In this document: positions 8,823 through 16,991 of the stretch, one piece after another
How positions within the stretch are numbered: the stretch's first letter is position 1
How the letters are laid out: each line of letters starts with the position of its first letter
From: Cnuella takakiae
Lineage (GTDB): Bacteria; Bacteroidota; Bacteroidia; Chitinophagales; Chitinophagaceae
Direction of reading: 5' to 3'
DNA: 64,000 bases
NCBI RefSeq assembly: GCF_001953305.1
Contig: NZ_MTFE01000010.1
Location: 421,783-485,782, forward strand
Program-made: the position numbers and the translations under genes
Notes under the pieces: generated by a model
The model's input: only the letters and a program-made list of their open reading frames with translations
Databases searched by the model: none
Told to the model about the DNA's origin: nothing

Positions 8823-9557
8823 ATGAACCTTACGCTTTGTTTCGATTTTGGCAATACCCGCTGGAAGGCAGCACTATTTGCCGGCAGGGAAATACAGGAA
8901 ACCTTCCTGTTTGATGAAGACCTGGTGCTGCAACAGGTATCTGCCGTACTCCAACAATACCAGCCCGCAGCTGCCATCCTTTCTTCGGTGGTCAACCACC
9001 CGCCCGAACTGGAGTCCCTGTTGGCTGGGCATACCGATTTTCACCGGCTGTCGCACCTAACCCGGCTGCCCTTTACCATCCCGGTGGGCAAGCCCGAAAC
9101 TGTAGGCGCCGACCGGCTGGCCTTATCAGCCGCCGCAGTATGGCTGCACCCCGATAGCCATAACCTGGCCATAGGCCTGGGATCCTGTATCACCTTCAAT
9201 TTTATTGATAAAGACCACCAACTGCTGGGCGGTTCCATATCGCCCGGACTGGAGATGCGCCTGCGGGCCATGCACCAGTTTACCGCCAAACTGCCCCTGG
9301 TACAGGCTACCTGGAATGTGCCGCTGGTAGGCTACGATACTGCCACCAACCTCCAATCTGGAGCGGTGCTGGGTATGGCCAAGGAGATCGACGGTATCAT
9401 TGATGCCTACCAGGAGCGGTACCGGAACTTTAACGTGCTACTAACAGGGGGAGATATACCCTATTTGGCGCCTCATTTGAAAAACAGGATATTTGCCGAC
9501 CCTCATCTCATTTTTAAAGGTTTGTATGCAATCAGTGAAGTCAACCGCAGCCGGTAA
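8823..9557 (+). CDS. coaX: Type III pantothenate kinase
   Basis: 244 aa. It catalyses ATP-dependent phosphorylation of pantothenate, the first step of coenzyme A synthesis. Motifs: phosphate-binding CFDFGNTRWK (~5-14), GADRLALSAA (~100-109), GLGSCITFNFID (~118-129) and GGSISPGLEMRLRAM (~136-150), all in family order. A TATCTTGC box at 8790-8797, close to a -7 element, lies just upstream. The 3' end overlaps the start of the outer-membrane protein gene by about 32 bp. CoaX-OMP-LptC is a gene order I know from other Bacteroidota. Confidence 0.95.
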   Translation: MNLTLCFDFGNTRWKAALFAGREIQETFLFDEDLVLQQVSAVLQQYQPAAAILSSVVNHPPELESLLAGHTDFHRLSHLTRLPFTIPVGKPETVGADRLALSAAAVWLHPDSHNLAIGLGSCITFNFIDKDHQLLGGSISPGLEMRLRAMHQFTAKLPLVQATWNVPLVGYDTATNLQSGAVLGMAKEIDGIIDAYQERYRNFNVLLTGGDIPYLAPHLKNRIFADPHLIFKGLYAISEVNRSR

Positions 9558-10911
9558 GCGGAATAAATTACGGGCTTGTGGTGTAGCGGCTGCCGCGCTT
9601 TTGCTTGGCACCGCGCAGGTGTCGGCCCAGGAAAACGCACCTTACTCCCGCTACGGTTTGGGCGAGCTTGTTCCCAATACCCACGTACTCAACAGGGGCA
9701 TGGGCGGTATCTCGGCAGGTTATGCCAATTTCCTGGAAGTAAACGCCAATAACCCCGCTTCTTACTCGGCCTTTAAAACCTTTGTAGAAGAACGTTCCAA
9801 AAAAGCCATTTCCGGCCGTGTGCTGCTGGATGTGGGCATTACGCAGGAAAACCGTACCCTGCAAAGCCCCAACCAAACCAACCGGTTTTCTTCCGCCAAC
9901 CTCTATTTCTCCTATGTGCAGCTGGGCATTCCGCTCAACCGCAACTGGGGCCTGAGTTTTGGCCTCCGCCCGGTAAGCCGCATCAACTATAAAATCTCCC
10001 GTTTCGACAGGCTACAAAATCCCGGCACGGGCACCAATATCGACAGTGCCTACACCGAGTTCAACGGTGCCGGCGGTGCCAACCTCCCTTACATTGGTAC
10101 CGGTTACGCCATCAAAAACCTGAGTATTGGCGCCAATGTGGGTTATATGTTTGGGCGCAAGGAGTACGACACCCGCCGCTCCCTGCTCAACGACAGCATC
10201 AGTTATTACAGTTCCAAACACAGTACGCAGTCTTATTTCAGCGGCCTGTTTTATAATGCCGGTGTGCAGTATAAAATTGACCTGAATAAAAAGACCTTTT
10301 TGCGCCTGGGTGTATCGGGCAACTGGAAACAAACCCTCAACACCAGCACCGACCTGACCCGGGAAACCATTGTACGCGACCAGACAAACGGCGACAGCCG
10401 ACTGGATTCGGCTTACGCAGAAACCGACCGCAAGGGTGAAGTGATCATTCCTGCTTCTTATACTTACGGTTTTGTGCTGGAACACCAGGACGAGAAAGGC
10501 CCCAGTTGGCTGCTAGGTGCCGACCTGGTACAAAGCAAGTGGAACCAGTACCGTTTTAACGGCGCCAGAGATTCGGTGCAGGACAACTGGCAGATCCGCG
10601 TAGGTGGCCAGTGGCGTCCGGAGCCGGGCAGCAACTACTTTTCAAATGTCAGCTACCGCCTGGGCTTTTTTACCGGTGCCGATTATATCCGTGTGGGCCG
10701 TAAGCTGCCCCAGTACGGTGTGAGCCTGGGATTGGGACTACCCATTGCCAACTACAACCGTCTTTCGCCCGGCCAGTTTACCATGCTCAACCTGGGCTTT
10801 GAGTTCATCGGCCGCGGCAACAATGAAAACACCCTGAAGGAAAACCTTTTCCGCGTATCGGCCGGCTTCTCCTTCTCCGACCTGTGGTTCAACAAAAGGA
10901 AGTATGATTAA
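9526..10911 (+). CDS. Outer-membrane beta-barrel protein of the FadL/OmpP1-like type
   Basis: About 461 aa from ATG 9526. A Lys/Arg-rich n-region is followed by a hydrophobic stretch and cleavage near VSAQEN. The mature start NAPYSRYGLGEL...NRGMGGISAGY and NPASYSAF are typical of Bacteroidota FadL-like barrels. Alternating amphipathic strands run to the end (final FSFSDLWFNKRKYD). The substrate is unknown. It overlaps coaX at the 5' end, and position before lptC suggests an envelope operon. An upstream start at 9493 is possible but would only add residues ahead of the signal peptide. Confidence 0.8.
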   Translation: MQSVKSTAAGKRNKLRACGVAAAALLLGTAQVSAQENAPYSRYGLGELVPNTHVLNRGMGGISAGYANFLEVNANNPASYSAFKTFVEERSKKAISGRVLLDVGITQENRTLQSPNQTNRFSSANLYFSYVQLGIPLNRNWGLSFGLRPVSRINYKISRFDRLQNPGTGTNIDSAYTEFNGAGGANLPYIGTGYAIKNLSIGANVGYMFGRKEYDTRRSLLNDSISYYSSKHSTQSYFSGLFYNAGVQYKIDLNKKTFLRLGVSGNWKQTLNTSTDLTRETIVRDQTNGDSRLDSAYAETDRKGEVIIPASYTYGFVLEHQDEKGPSWLLGADLVQSKWNQYRFNGARDSVQDNWQIRVGGQWRPEPGSNYFSNVSYRLGFFTGADYIRVGRKLPQYGVSLGLGLPIANYNRLSPGQFTMLNLGFEFIGRGNNENTLKENLFRVSAGFSFSDLWFNKRKYD

Positions 10912-10913
10912 AA

Positions 10914-10990
10914 GCCAACAGACGACCGGCCACGGACAACAGCAAAAAGACCATCGACCACTGACCATGGGCAATGGTCTTTTTGCTGTT
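10914..10990. repeat. 'GACCACGGACAACAG' word repeat with perfect 17-bp hairpin
   Basis: Degenerate CGACCAC / CGGACAACAG words between the outer-membrane protein gene and lptC. They include a perfect inverted repeat of 17 bp (10938-10954 and 10974-10990). The right arm falls inside the beginning of the lptC signal peptide. The left arm lies in the stretch that would code residues of a longer lptC product. Confidence 0.7.
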
Positions 10991-11512
10991 ATGGCGCTGC
11001 TGGGTTTGGCAGCAGCAGGCTGTGAAAACTCGGAAAAAGCCATCAAGGAATGGAGTACCAATAAAGTGCTGGTGGAAGAAGCCCGGAGCATTACCACCCA
11101 TTTCAGCCAAACGGGGCGGGCCAAGGCTACGCTAACGGCGCCCCTGATGTTGCGCCGACAGGACGACTCGGTGTTCGTAGAATTTCCCAGAACGGTACAT
11201 GTAGATTTTTACGACAGCCTGGGCCGCAAGGAGAGCCAGCTGGATGCCCGCTATGCCAAATACTACGAAACCGCCAACAAGGTATTTCTGCGCGACAGCG
11301 TGGTGGTAGCAACTACCAAGGGCGACACCCTGCGTGCTCCCGAACTGTGGTGGGACCAGAACAAGGGTAAGTTTTACACCGATAAAATGGTACGCATCAT
11401 CCAGGCCGACAAAACCATCAATGGCGGCCGCGGCTTTGAAGCTGAACAGGATTTAAGTTCCTATACCATCTTCCAGAATACCGGGGTGGTGGCACCGCCG
11501 CCGGGGATGTAA
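10967..11512 (+). CDS. lptC: LPS export ABC transporter periplasmic protein LptC
   Basis: 181 aa from ATG 10967, which gives a lipoprotein-type signal ending in LAAAGCENS. The body (TLTAPLMLRRQDDSVFVEFPR, ESQLDARYAKYYE, KVFLRDSVVV, GDTLRAPELWWDQNKGKFYT) is the LptC/OstA-like beta-jellyroll repeat that passes LPS from LptBFG to LptA. A start at ATG 10904 is also open and would overlap the previous stop. It would add 21 residues (SQQTTGHGQQQKDHRP) coded by the word repeat in front of the signal peptide, so I prefer 10967. Lipoprotein-type LptC is common in Bacteroidota. The partner lptB is at 60955. Confidence 0.85.
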   Translation: MGNGLFAVMALLGLAAAGCENSEKAIKEWSTNKVLVEEARSITTHFSQTGRAKATLTAPLMLRRQDDSVFVEFPRTVHVDFYDSLGRKESQLDARYAKYYETANKVFLRDSVVVATTKGDTLRAPELWWDQNKGKFYTDKMVRIIQADKTINGGRGFEAEQDLSSYTIFQNTGVVAPPPGM

Positions 11513-11514
11513 GC

Positions 11515-11665
11515 AGTTTGGAGTTGTGGGTTTGGAGTTTGGGGTTAAATACAATCCATCTTTATTGTTGGTATAATTGTTTACATCTTGGATTGCTTTT
11601 TTGGTCCTGGTTAGAATCAGCAGCCTGTATTTTAACCCCAAACCCAAAACTTCAAACCCAAAACT
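11515..11665. repeat. Inverted 'GTTTGGGGTT' word repeat
   Basis: Left arm 11515-11553 consists of GTTTGGAGTT/GGGTTTGG words ending GGGGTTAAATAC. Right arm 11627-11665 is its imperfect reverse complement (GTATTTTAACCCCAAACCC...). Inside, AATCCAT and TGGATT pair again. The right arm stops 8 bases before the aldo/keto reductase ATG, so it could pair over the translation start. The same word family occurs around 35847-36066. Confidence 0.75.
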
Positions 11666-11673
11666 TTTAATTC

Positions 11674-12663
11674 ATGGAATACCGCCGCATGGGCCGTACC
11701 GGCCTCCAGCTCAGTGCCCTCTCTTTTGGCAGCTGGGTAACTTTCTCCAAACAGGTAGACGACTCGCTGGCCGACGAACTGATGGGCCTTGCCTACGACA
11801 ACGGTGTCAACTTTTTTGATAATGCCGAAGTATACGCAAGGGGCGAAAGCGAAAAGCTGATGGGCCGCGTGCTTAGTAAAAAAGCATGGGACCGCTCTTC
11901 CTATACCATTAGTTCAAAAGTGTTTTTTGGCTCGCGGGGGCCGGCCAACAAACCCAATATGACGGGACTGAGCCGTAAGCACATCATCGAAGCCTGCAAC
12001 GAAGCCCTCCAGCGTCTCCAAACCGAATACCTCGATTTGTATTTCTGTCACCGCCCCGATCCGAATGTGCCCATTGAAGAAGTGGTGTGGAGCATGAATA
12101 TCCTGTTGCAACAGGGCAAGATCCTGTACTGGGGCACCTCGGAGTGGAGCGGCGTGGAAATAATGGAAGCCCACCGCGTGGCCAGCGAACTGCGCCTCAT
12201 TGGCCCATCCGTGGAGCAGCCGCAGTACAACCTGCTGGAGCGTTTTAAGGTAGAGCAGGACTACGATATGGTGTACAAAACCGTTGGCCTGGGCACCACC
12301 ATCTGGAGCCCGCTGGCATCGGGCCTGCTTACGGGCAAATACAACGAAGGCATTCCCGAGGGCAGCCGCTTTGCACTGGAAGGCTACGACTGGCTGAAAG
12401 ACCGCTACCTGGCCGAAGAAAAAATGAACCGGGTAAAACAGCTGACGGCGCTGGCCGGCGAACTGGGTGTATCGGTAGGTGCCCTTTCCATTGCCTGGAC
12501 GCTGAAAAACCCCAATGTTACCACCGCTATCCTGGGAGCTACCCGCCGCGAACAGCTGGAAGAAAACCTGAAAGCACTGGACGTACTGCCCCTGCTCACG
12601 CCCGAAGTGTTGGAACGCATTGAAGCCATTATGCAGACAAAGCCGGTGCGGGTGAGTTTTTAG
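11674..12663 (+). CDS. Aldo/keto reductase, Kv-beta/AKR6-like
   Basis: 329 aa NADPH-dependent oxidoreductase with a TIM-barrel fold. The catalytic tetrad is visible: Asp49 and Tyr54 in FFDNAEVYARG, Lys81 in TISSKVFF, and His in DLYFCHRPD (~118). The pattern SEWSGVEIMEA and the cofactor segment ILGATRREQLEENL are those of the voltage-gated potassium channel beta-subunit / YghZ branch. Physiological substrate unknown, probably small aldehydes. It stands alone behind an inverted word repeat. Confidence 0.9.
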   Translation: MEYRRMGRTGLQLSALSFGSWVTFSKQVDDSLADELMGLAYDNGVNFFDNAEVYARGESEKLMGRVLSKKAWDRSSYTISSKVFFGSRGPANKPNMTGLSRKHIIEACNEALQRLQTEYLDLYFCHRPDPNVPIEEVVWSMNILLQQGKILYWGTSEWSGVEIMEAHRVASELRLIGPSVEQPQYNLLERFKVEQDYDMVYKTVGLGTTIWSPLASGLLTGKYNEGIPEGSRFALEGYDWLKDRYLAEEKMNRVKQLTALAGELGVSVGALSIAWTLKNPNVTTAILGATRREQLEENLKALDVLPLLTPEVLERIEAIMQTKPVRVSF

Positions 12664-12694
12664 TCCGGAAAGACAGAAAAGACGGGAAAGAACG
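12664..12694. repeat. Short 'GGAAAGACA' word run
   Basis: GGAAAGACAGAAAAGACGGG with about 9-nt periodicity. It is the same word family as at 20666-20720 and 46946-47096. It directly precedes the terminator hairpin. Confidence 0.5.
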
Positions 12695-12696
12695 CA

Positions 12697-12748
12697 GTTC
12701 AAAGTGGTAATACCCATATTTGTATACATAGGGTTTATCACTTTGAAC
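12697..12748. terminator. Hairpin between convergent genes
   Basis: Imperfect 21-bp inverted repeat: left arm 12697-12717 starts GTTCAAAGTGGTAA and right arm 12728-12748 ends ATCACTTTGAAC. It separates the aldo/keto reductase gene (+) from a small minus-strand gene, consistent with a bidirectional terminator. CACTTTGAAC recurs near 61791-61800. Confidence 0.65.
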
Positions 12749-12766
12749 CATCGACTTTAAACTGCA

Positions 12767-13042
12767 CTAAGCTGCCTTGTCCGCAGCCAGCAGGCATTTT
12801 TCCAACTCCGAAACATAACGCTCAAATTCGGGCCATGCTGATCCACCTTGCTCACGGGCCGTGGTGTAGGCACCAGCATATTTATCCTGCACTTCCTGCA
12901 ACGATTCCCGCTGGACGGCGTCCCATTCCTCTTGCAAGGCCTGGCCGATCTGTTCATTGATCTGCTGGAAGTTGGCTTCATTGCCCCGGTGTTCGCGCAG
13001 AAAGGCAAGCAGGTGTTTGGGTTGGGCGGTGGTATTGGACAT
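12767..13042 (-). CDS. Small helical protein of unknown function
   Basis: 91 aa from ATG 13042, preceded by AGGAAAAC. The frame could extend to a TTG at 13063. It is charged, predicted mostly alpha-helical and soluble, without Cys or a signal peptide. The composition is normal for a real gene, but I recognise no family. It is divergent from the serine hydrolase gene. Confidence 0.6.
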   Translation of the reverse strand: MSNTTAQPKHLLAFLREHRGNEANFQQINEQIGQALQEEWDAVQRESLQEVQDKYAGAYTTAREQGGSAWPEFERYVSELEKCLLAADKAA

Positions 13043-13126
13043 GTTTTCCTTTACCTGCTGCAATTAGTGGTCCATTGCCTACAGCTTGCAGATCAGCTTT
13101 AGGGTCAGCGCCCAAAGGCGTACCTT

Positions 13127-14938
13127 ATGTACATGAAAGCATACTTCAGTGCACTGTTGCTGGCCGGCTCACTGGCGGGCCATGCACAATCCGGCCAACA
13201 GGCAGCAAGGATCAAACAGGTGGAAAACAGCCTGATTCCCTATGTTCCTGTGCAGGGCTTTGCTGCCTGGAAGCTGCCCGATAGGATGCGCTACCACAAA
13301 GTGCCCGGCACCAGCGTTGCCGTCATCCGCAATTATGCCATCGACTGGACCCAAAGCTACGGGTTGGCAGACACCACCCGCAGGGTTGCCGCTACCGATA
13401 CCACGCTTTACTCGGCAGGTTCCATCAGTAAACTGGTTACAGCCGTTATTGCCCTGCAACTGGTGGAAGCCGGCAAAATGCAGCTCGACTCGCCCATCAA
13501 CCTTTACCTGCGTTCCTGGAAGCTTGCTGAAAACGATTTTACCCGCGCCAAACCCGTTACGCTGCGGATGTTGCTCAGCCATACCGGCGGCACTTCGCAA
13601 ACATCCTATTTTGGATTTACCCCCGACCGCACCTCATTACCCACAACAGTGGAAATACTGAGTGGGGCGCCAGCGGCAGAATCAAGGCCCGTGGTGGTAA
13701 ACAGCGAACCCGGCAAAGAATTCCGGTACTCCGGCGGTGGTTACATGGTGGTGCAGCTGGCTATTACCGACCTGCTGCAGGACGATTTTGCCACCATTGC
13801 CCAACGCATGGTTTTCGACCCGCTGCAGATGCGGCATGCCAGTTTTCGCCAGCCGCTGTCTGCAAGCCAAGCCGCCATGGCTGCCTGGGGCTATTCGGCT
13901 GCACCCTGGTACAAGGGCATGCCCTATGTATACCCGCAGCAGGCGGCGGCAGGCCTGTATAGTACCGCCACAGACCTCGCCCTGCTCATCATCGAACTGC
14001 AAAAGTGTTTTGCCGGCAAGGGCACACTGCTCAATGCAGCTACCGTGCAGCAGATGTTTACGCCACAAGCCACCATCAGCACCGGCGCTTACCGGGAGGA
14101 AATGGGCCTGGGTGCTTTTCTGCTGGAAAGGGAAGACAACCAAACCGCAGCGGGAAAATACTTCGAGCACCAGGGTGCCAATGCCGGCTTTATTGCCTAT
14201 GCCATGGGCAGCGTGGAGGGCGGCAATGGCGTGGTGATCCTGATGAATACCGGTGACGATTTCAACGGTTTTGGCAAGGAACTGCGCAGGGCAGTGGCAC
14301 AGGTGTATGGCTGGGAAAACTTTCTGCCCCAAGCCATCCGGCCGGTAAAAAAGTCGCAAAAAGAGCTGGACGTCTACACAGGCCGCTACCGCATGGGTAA
14401 CGATGAAGTGGTTTATATCCGGAAGGAAAAGGACTACCTGGTGGAAAACATCAACGAAGGCCCGGATATCTATTGCTTTCCTGTTGGCAAAGACAGTATT
14501 GTATTTACCGATTTCAATGTAAAAGGATGGTTTGGCAGGGATGCAGCGGGTAAAGTGGTGTCTTTACAGTCCGCCTACCAGGATAAGCCCATGGCCAAAA
14601 TGCGGGCCGATGAATTTGCCCCCTCCGAACTGCTGCGGCAAAAGAAATACGCAGCGGCAAAAGAAGCTTTCGGGCGGCTGAACCTGAATGAATACCAGAT
14701 CACCTACAAAGCCTACGAACTGCTGAACAAGAAACCTTTTGACCCCGAAGCAGCAAAAGCAATGCTTGAACTGGCAATTGCCCAACACCCCCGTTCGGCA
14801 ATCGTACGCAGCCGCTGGGGCGACTATTACCGCAAGCTTAACGACCGGGTAAAAGCCCTTTCGGAATACCAGGCGGCCGTTAGCCTTGATCCTTCCGACG
14901 AGCAGGCCAAAGAAGCCATCCGGGCACTGGCGCAGTAA
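13127..14938 (+). CDS. Serine hydrolase, beta-lactamase class C / penicillin-binding fold
   Basis: 603 aa with signal peptide (MKAYFSALLLAGSLAGHAQS). The serine hydrolase domain (~residues 25-400) has the SxxK motif as Ser99-Ile-Ser-Lys102 in YSAGSISKLVTAV. The Tyr motif is in FRYSGGGYMVVQ (~200) and a HQGANAGF segment (~345) stands in place of the KTG-like motif. The region to ~600 continues with a DUF3471-like beta part and ends in TPR-like helices (RWGDYYRKLNDRVKALSEYQ). Related proteins are periplasmic esterases, peptidases or PBP-like enzymes, so antibiotic hydrolysis should not be assumed. A start at Met3 (13133) is equally likely. Confidence 0.85.
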   Translation: MYMKAYFSALLLAGSLAGHAQSGQQAARIKQVENSLIPYVPVQGFAAWKLPDRMRYHKVPGTSVAVIRNYAIDWTQSYGLADTTRRVAATDTTLYSAGSISKLVTAVIALQLVEAGKMQLDSPINLYLRSWKLAENDFTRAKPVTLRMLLSHTGGTSQTSYFGFTPDRTSLPTTVEILSGAPAAESRPVVVNSEPGKEFRYSGGGYMVVQLAITDLLQDDFATIAQRMVFDPLQMRHASFRQPLSASQAAMAAWGYSAAPWYKGMPYVYPQQAAAGLYSTATDLALLIIELQKCFAGKGTLLNAATVQQMFTPQATISTGAYREEMGLGAFLLEREDNQTAAGKYFEHQGANAGFIAYAMGSVEGGNGVVILMNTGDDFNGFGKELRRAVAQVYGWENFLPQAIRPVKKSQKELDVYTGRYRMGNDEVVYIRKEKDYLVENINEGPDIYCFPVGKDSIVFTDFNVKGWFGRDAAGKVVSLQSAYQDKPMAKMRADEFAPSELLRQKKYAAAKEAFGRLNLNEYQITYKAYELLNKKPFDPEAAKAMLELAIAQHPRSAIVRSRWGDYYRKLNDRVKALSEYQAAVSLDPSDEQAKEAIRALAQ

Positions 14939-14993
14939 GCCGGTATCTGTTGTATTTGCCTTACCTTCCTTTCGGCCAACCCTTTTGTATACC

Positions 14994-15827
14994 ATGACAA
15001 CAACACAACCTGCAACGCGACCCAGAACAGCACTCATCACCGGTGGCAGCCGCGGCATTGGTAAGGCCATTGCCCTGAAGCTGGCCGCCGACGGGTACAA
15101 TGTGGCCATTGCCGCCAAAACAACCGAAGCGCATCCCAAGCTGGATGGCACCATTTACACCGCCGCACAGGAGATAGAAGCCGCGGGTGGTAAGGCCCTG
15201 GCCCTGCAATGCGATATCCGTTTTGAAGAACAGATTGCAGCCGCGGTGGCCCAAACGGCAGATACTTTTGGCGGGCTCGACATCCTGGTGAATAATGCCT
15301 CGGCCATCCACCTGGCGCCCACTACCGACACGGAGGCCAAGCGCTTCGACCTGATGCACAGCATCAATGTGCGGGGCACCTTCCTGGTGAGCAAGCATGC
15401 CATACCGCATTTGAAAAAAGGCCATAACCCGCATATCCTCAACCTCTCGCCCCCCATCAATCCTAACCCGAAATGGCTGGGCGCCCACCTGGCCTATACC
15501 ATGAGCAAGTATGGCATGAGCATGGTGGCCATGGGGCTGGCCGAAGAACTGAAACCCTTTGGCATTGCCGCCAATGCCCTTTGGCCCCGCACCACCATTG
15601 CCACGGCCGCAGTGCAAAACCTGCTGGGCGGCGACTTTCTGATACAGCGCAGCCGTACGCCCCAGATTGTGGCCGACGCCGCCTGGATCATCCTCAACAG
15701 GCCCGCAGCGCAGTGCAGCGGCAACTTTTTTATCGACGAGGAAGTACTGGCCGAAGCAGGCGTCACCGACCTGTCGCAGTACACCATCAACCCCGACCAC
15801 GAGTTGATGCAGGACCTCTTCATCTAG
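14994..15827 (+). CDS. SDR oxidoreductase, HSDL2-like
   Basis: 277 aa. Rossmann motif TALITGGSRGIGKA (~13-26), NNAS (~100), and active-site YTMSK (Tyr and Lys four apart, ~164-168). KTTEAHPKLDGTIYTAA and the PPINPNPKWLGAH segment, in which the usual catalytic Ser stretch reads NLSPP, match hydroxysteroid dehydrogenase-like protein 2, a branch linked to fatty-acyl metabolism. The frame opens at 14886, but ATG 14994 gives the correct N-terminus. It starts 56 bp after the serine hydrolase gene on the same strand. Confidence 0.88.
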   Translation: MTTTQPATRPRTALITGGSRGIGKAIALKLAADGYNVAIAAKTTEAHPKLDGTIYTAAQEIEAAGGKALALQCDIRFEEQIAAAVAQTADTFGGLDILVNNASAIHLAPTTDTEAKRFDLMHSINVRGTFLVSKHAIPHLKKGHNPHILNLSPPINPNPKWLGAHLAYTMSKYGMSMVAMGLAEELKPFGIAANALWPRTTIATAAVQNLLGGDFLIQRSRTPQIVADAAWIILNRPAAQCSGNFFIDEEVLAEAGVTDLSQYTINPDHELMQDLFI

Positions 15828-16064
15828 GGGTGAAACACACGCAGCATTGCGGCTATCAATTTCTTTGTATCATTGCACTTTGGTCAGGTACACTTTTTAT
15901 ACTGACCAGAAAGGATGCTTTTTAGCTTTTCGTTTCTACCTGCATCCTGTTCCAAATCCTACGATAATACGGTCGTTGTTCATTTTCGCAGCACCTCGTG
16001 GTGCTACTCCAATGTCTTTCTGAAGCACCCTTTGTTACCCTTAAATCACACCATTACGGTTACC

Positions 16065-16898
16065 ATGAATTTTGAAACCCTTTTCCCCGACAACAGGGCC
16101 AGCGGTGAAACTACCCTGCGTCAGTGCCAGTTGGTGATGCTGCGCATGCTCAAAGTTTTCGATCACCTTTGCACCCGGCACAACATTGAATATTTCCTGA
16201 TCGGCGGCACCCTGCTGGGCGCCATCCGCCACAAGGGGTTCATTCCCTGGGATGATGACCTCGATGTGGGCATGACGCGGGAGGCCTACGAAAAATTCCT
16301 CAGGCTGGCTGTTGCGGAACTGCCCAACGATATCTTTTTCCAGAATACCCAAACAGATAAGTACTATAAACACGGGGTAAATGTGGACGCCCGCCTTCGG
16401 GATAAGTTCAGCAGCTACCGCCACCTTACCCGCCCCAGCGAACCCTGGCACCAGGGATTGCAGGTGGATATTTTTGTGCACGACCGGGCTTTTGTAAAAA
16501 ACGATTACGGAACCGTGATCATAAATAAAATTGCCAACAAGGTTTTGGGCGGACGCAAGCGGGCACAAATACTCAATGCTATCAGCCGGTGGAGCCCGCT
16601 GGATATGGTTTACAACAGTAACTATATGCAGGAGTGGGTGCAGGCAGGCCAGGGCACCTATATCACCAACCAGGAGCTAAGCAAGCTGATCCGCTGGCCT
16701 TTCGAAGACATGAATGCACTCATCCCGGCCGATTACCATACCTACCTGAGCCGCCAGTTTGGTAATTATATGCAACTGCCTCCCGAGGAGAAACGCGTTT
16801 CCAATCACAATGTAATTGCCGACCCGTTTACGCCCTGCCAGCACCCCGAAGTGCTTACCTGGCCTAAATCCATCCAGACACCAGCAGCTACTGGTTGA
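16065..16898 (+). CDS. LicD-family nucleotidyl/phosphocholine transferase
   Basis: 277 aa. It has the LicD signature IEYFLIGGTLLGAIRHKGFIPWDDDLDVG (residues ~40-68). The GGTLLG nucleotide loop and the acidic DDDLD metal site are intact. LicD proteins transfer phosphocholine or similar groups to cell-surface glycans. The C-terminus (NHNVIADPFTPCQHPEV) is like other family members. The open frame starts at 15915, but homology starts at MNFETLFP. Neighbouring glycosyltransferase genes fit a role in surface polysaccharide or lipid decoration (inference). Confidence 0.88.
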   Translation: MNFETLFPDNRASGETTLRQCQLVMLRMLKVFDHLCTRHNIEYFLIGGTLLGAIRHKGFIPWDDDLDVGMTREAYEKFLRLAVAELPNDIFFQNTQTDKYYKHGVNVDARLRDKFSSYRHLTRPSEPWHQGLQVDIFVHDRAFVKNDYGTVIINKIANKVLGGRKRAQILNAISRWSPLDMVYNSNYMQEWVQAGQGTYITNQELSKLIRWPFEDMNALIPADYHTYLSRQFGNYMQLPPEEKRVSNHNVIADPFTPCQHPEVLTWPKSIQTPAATG

Positions 16899-16901
16899 TT
16901 G

Positions 16902-16944
16902 CTACAATAACAAAGGGGTGTTTTTTACCCCTTTGTTATTGTAG
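16902..16944. terminator. Bidirectional hairpin terminator
   Basis: Perfect 18-bp inverted repeat (16902-16919 and 16927-16944) with a T-rich 7-base loop, between the convergent LicD gene and glycosyltransferase gene. Confidence 0.85.
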
Positions 16945-16991
16945 GCTGTACCCGGAACTGCAATGGACAACCCTTTATCAAAACATCACCT

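Noticed and set aside
13127-14938. True class C beta-lactamase (resistance gene)
   Set aside because: Only the fold and SxxK are shared. The protein is much longer, with DUF3471- and TPR-like C-terminal parts, and lacks a clear KTG motif.
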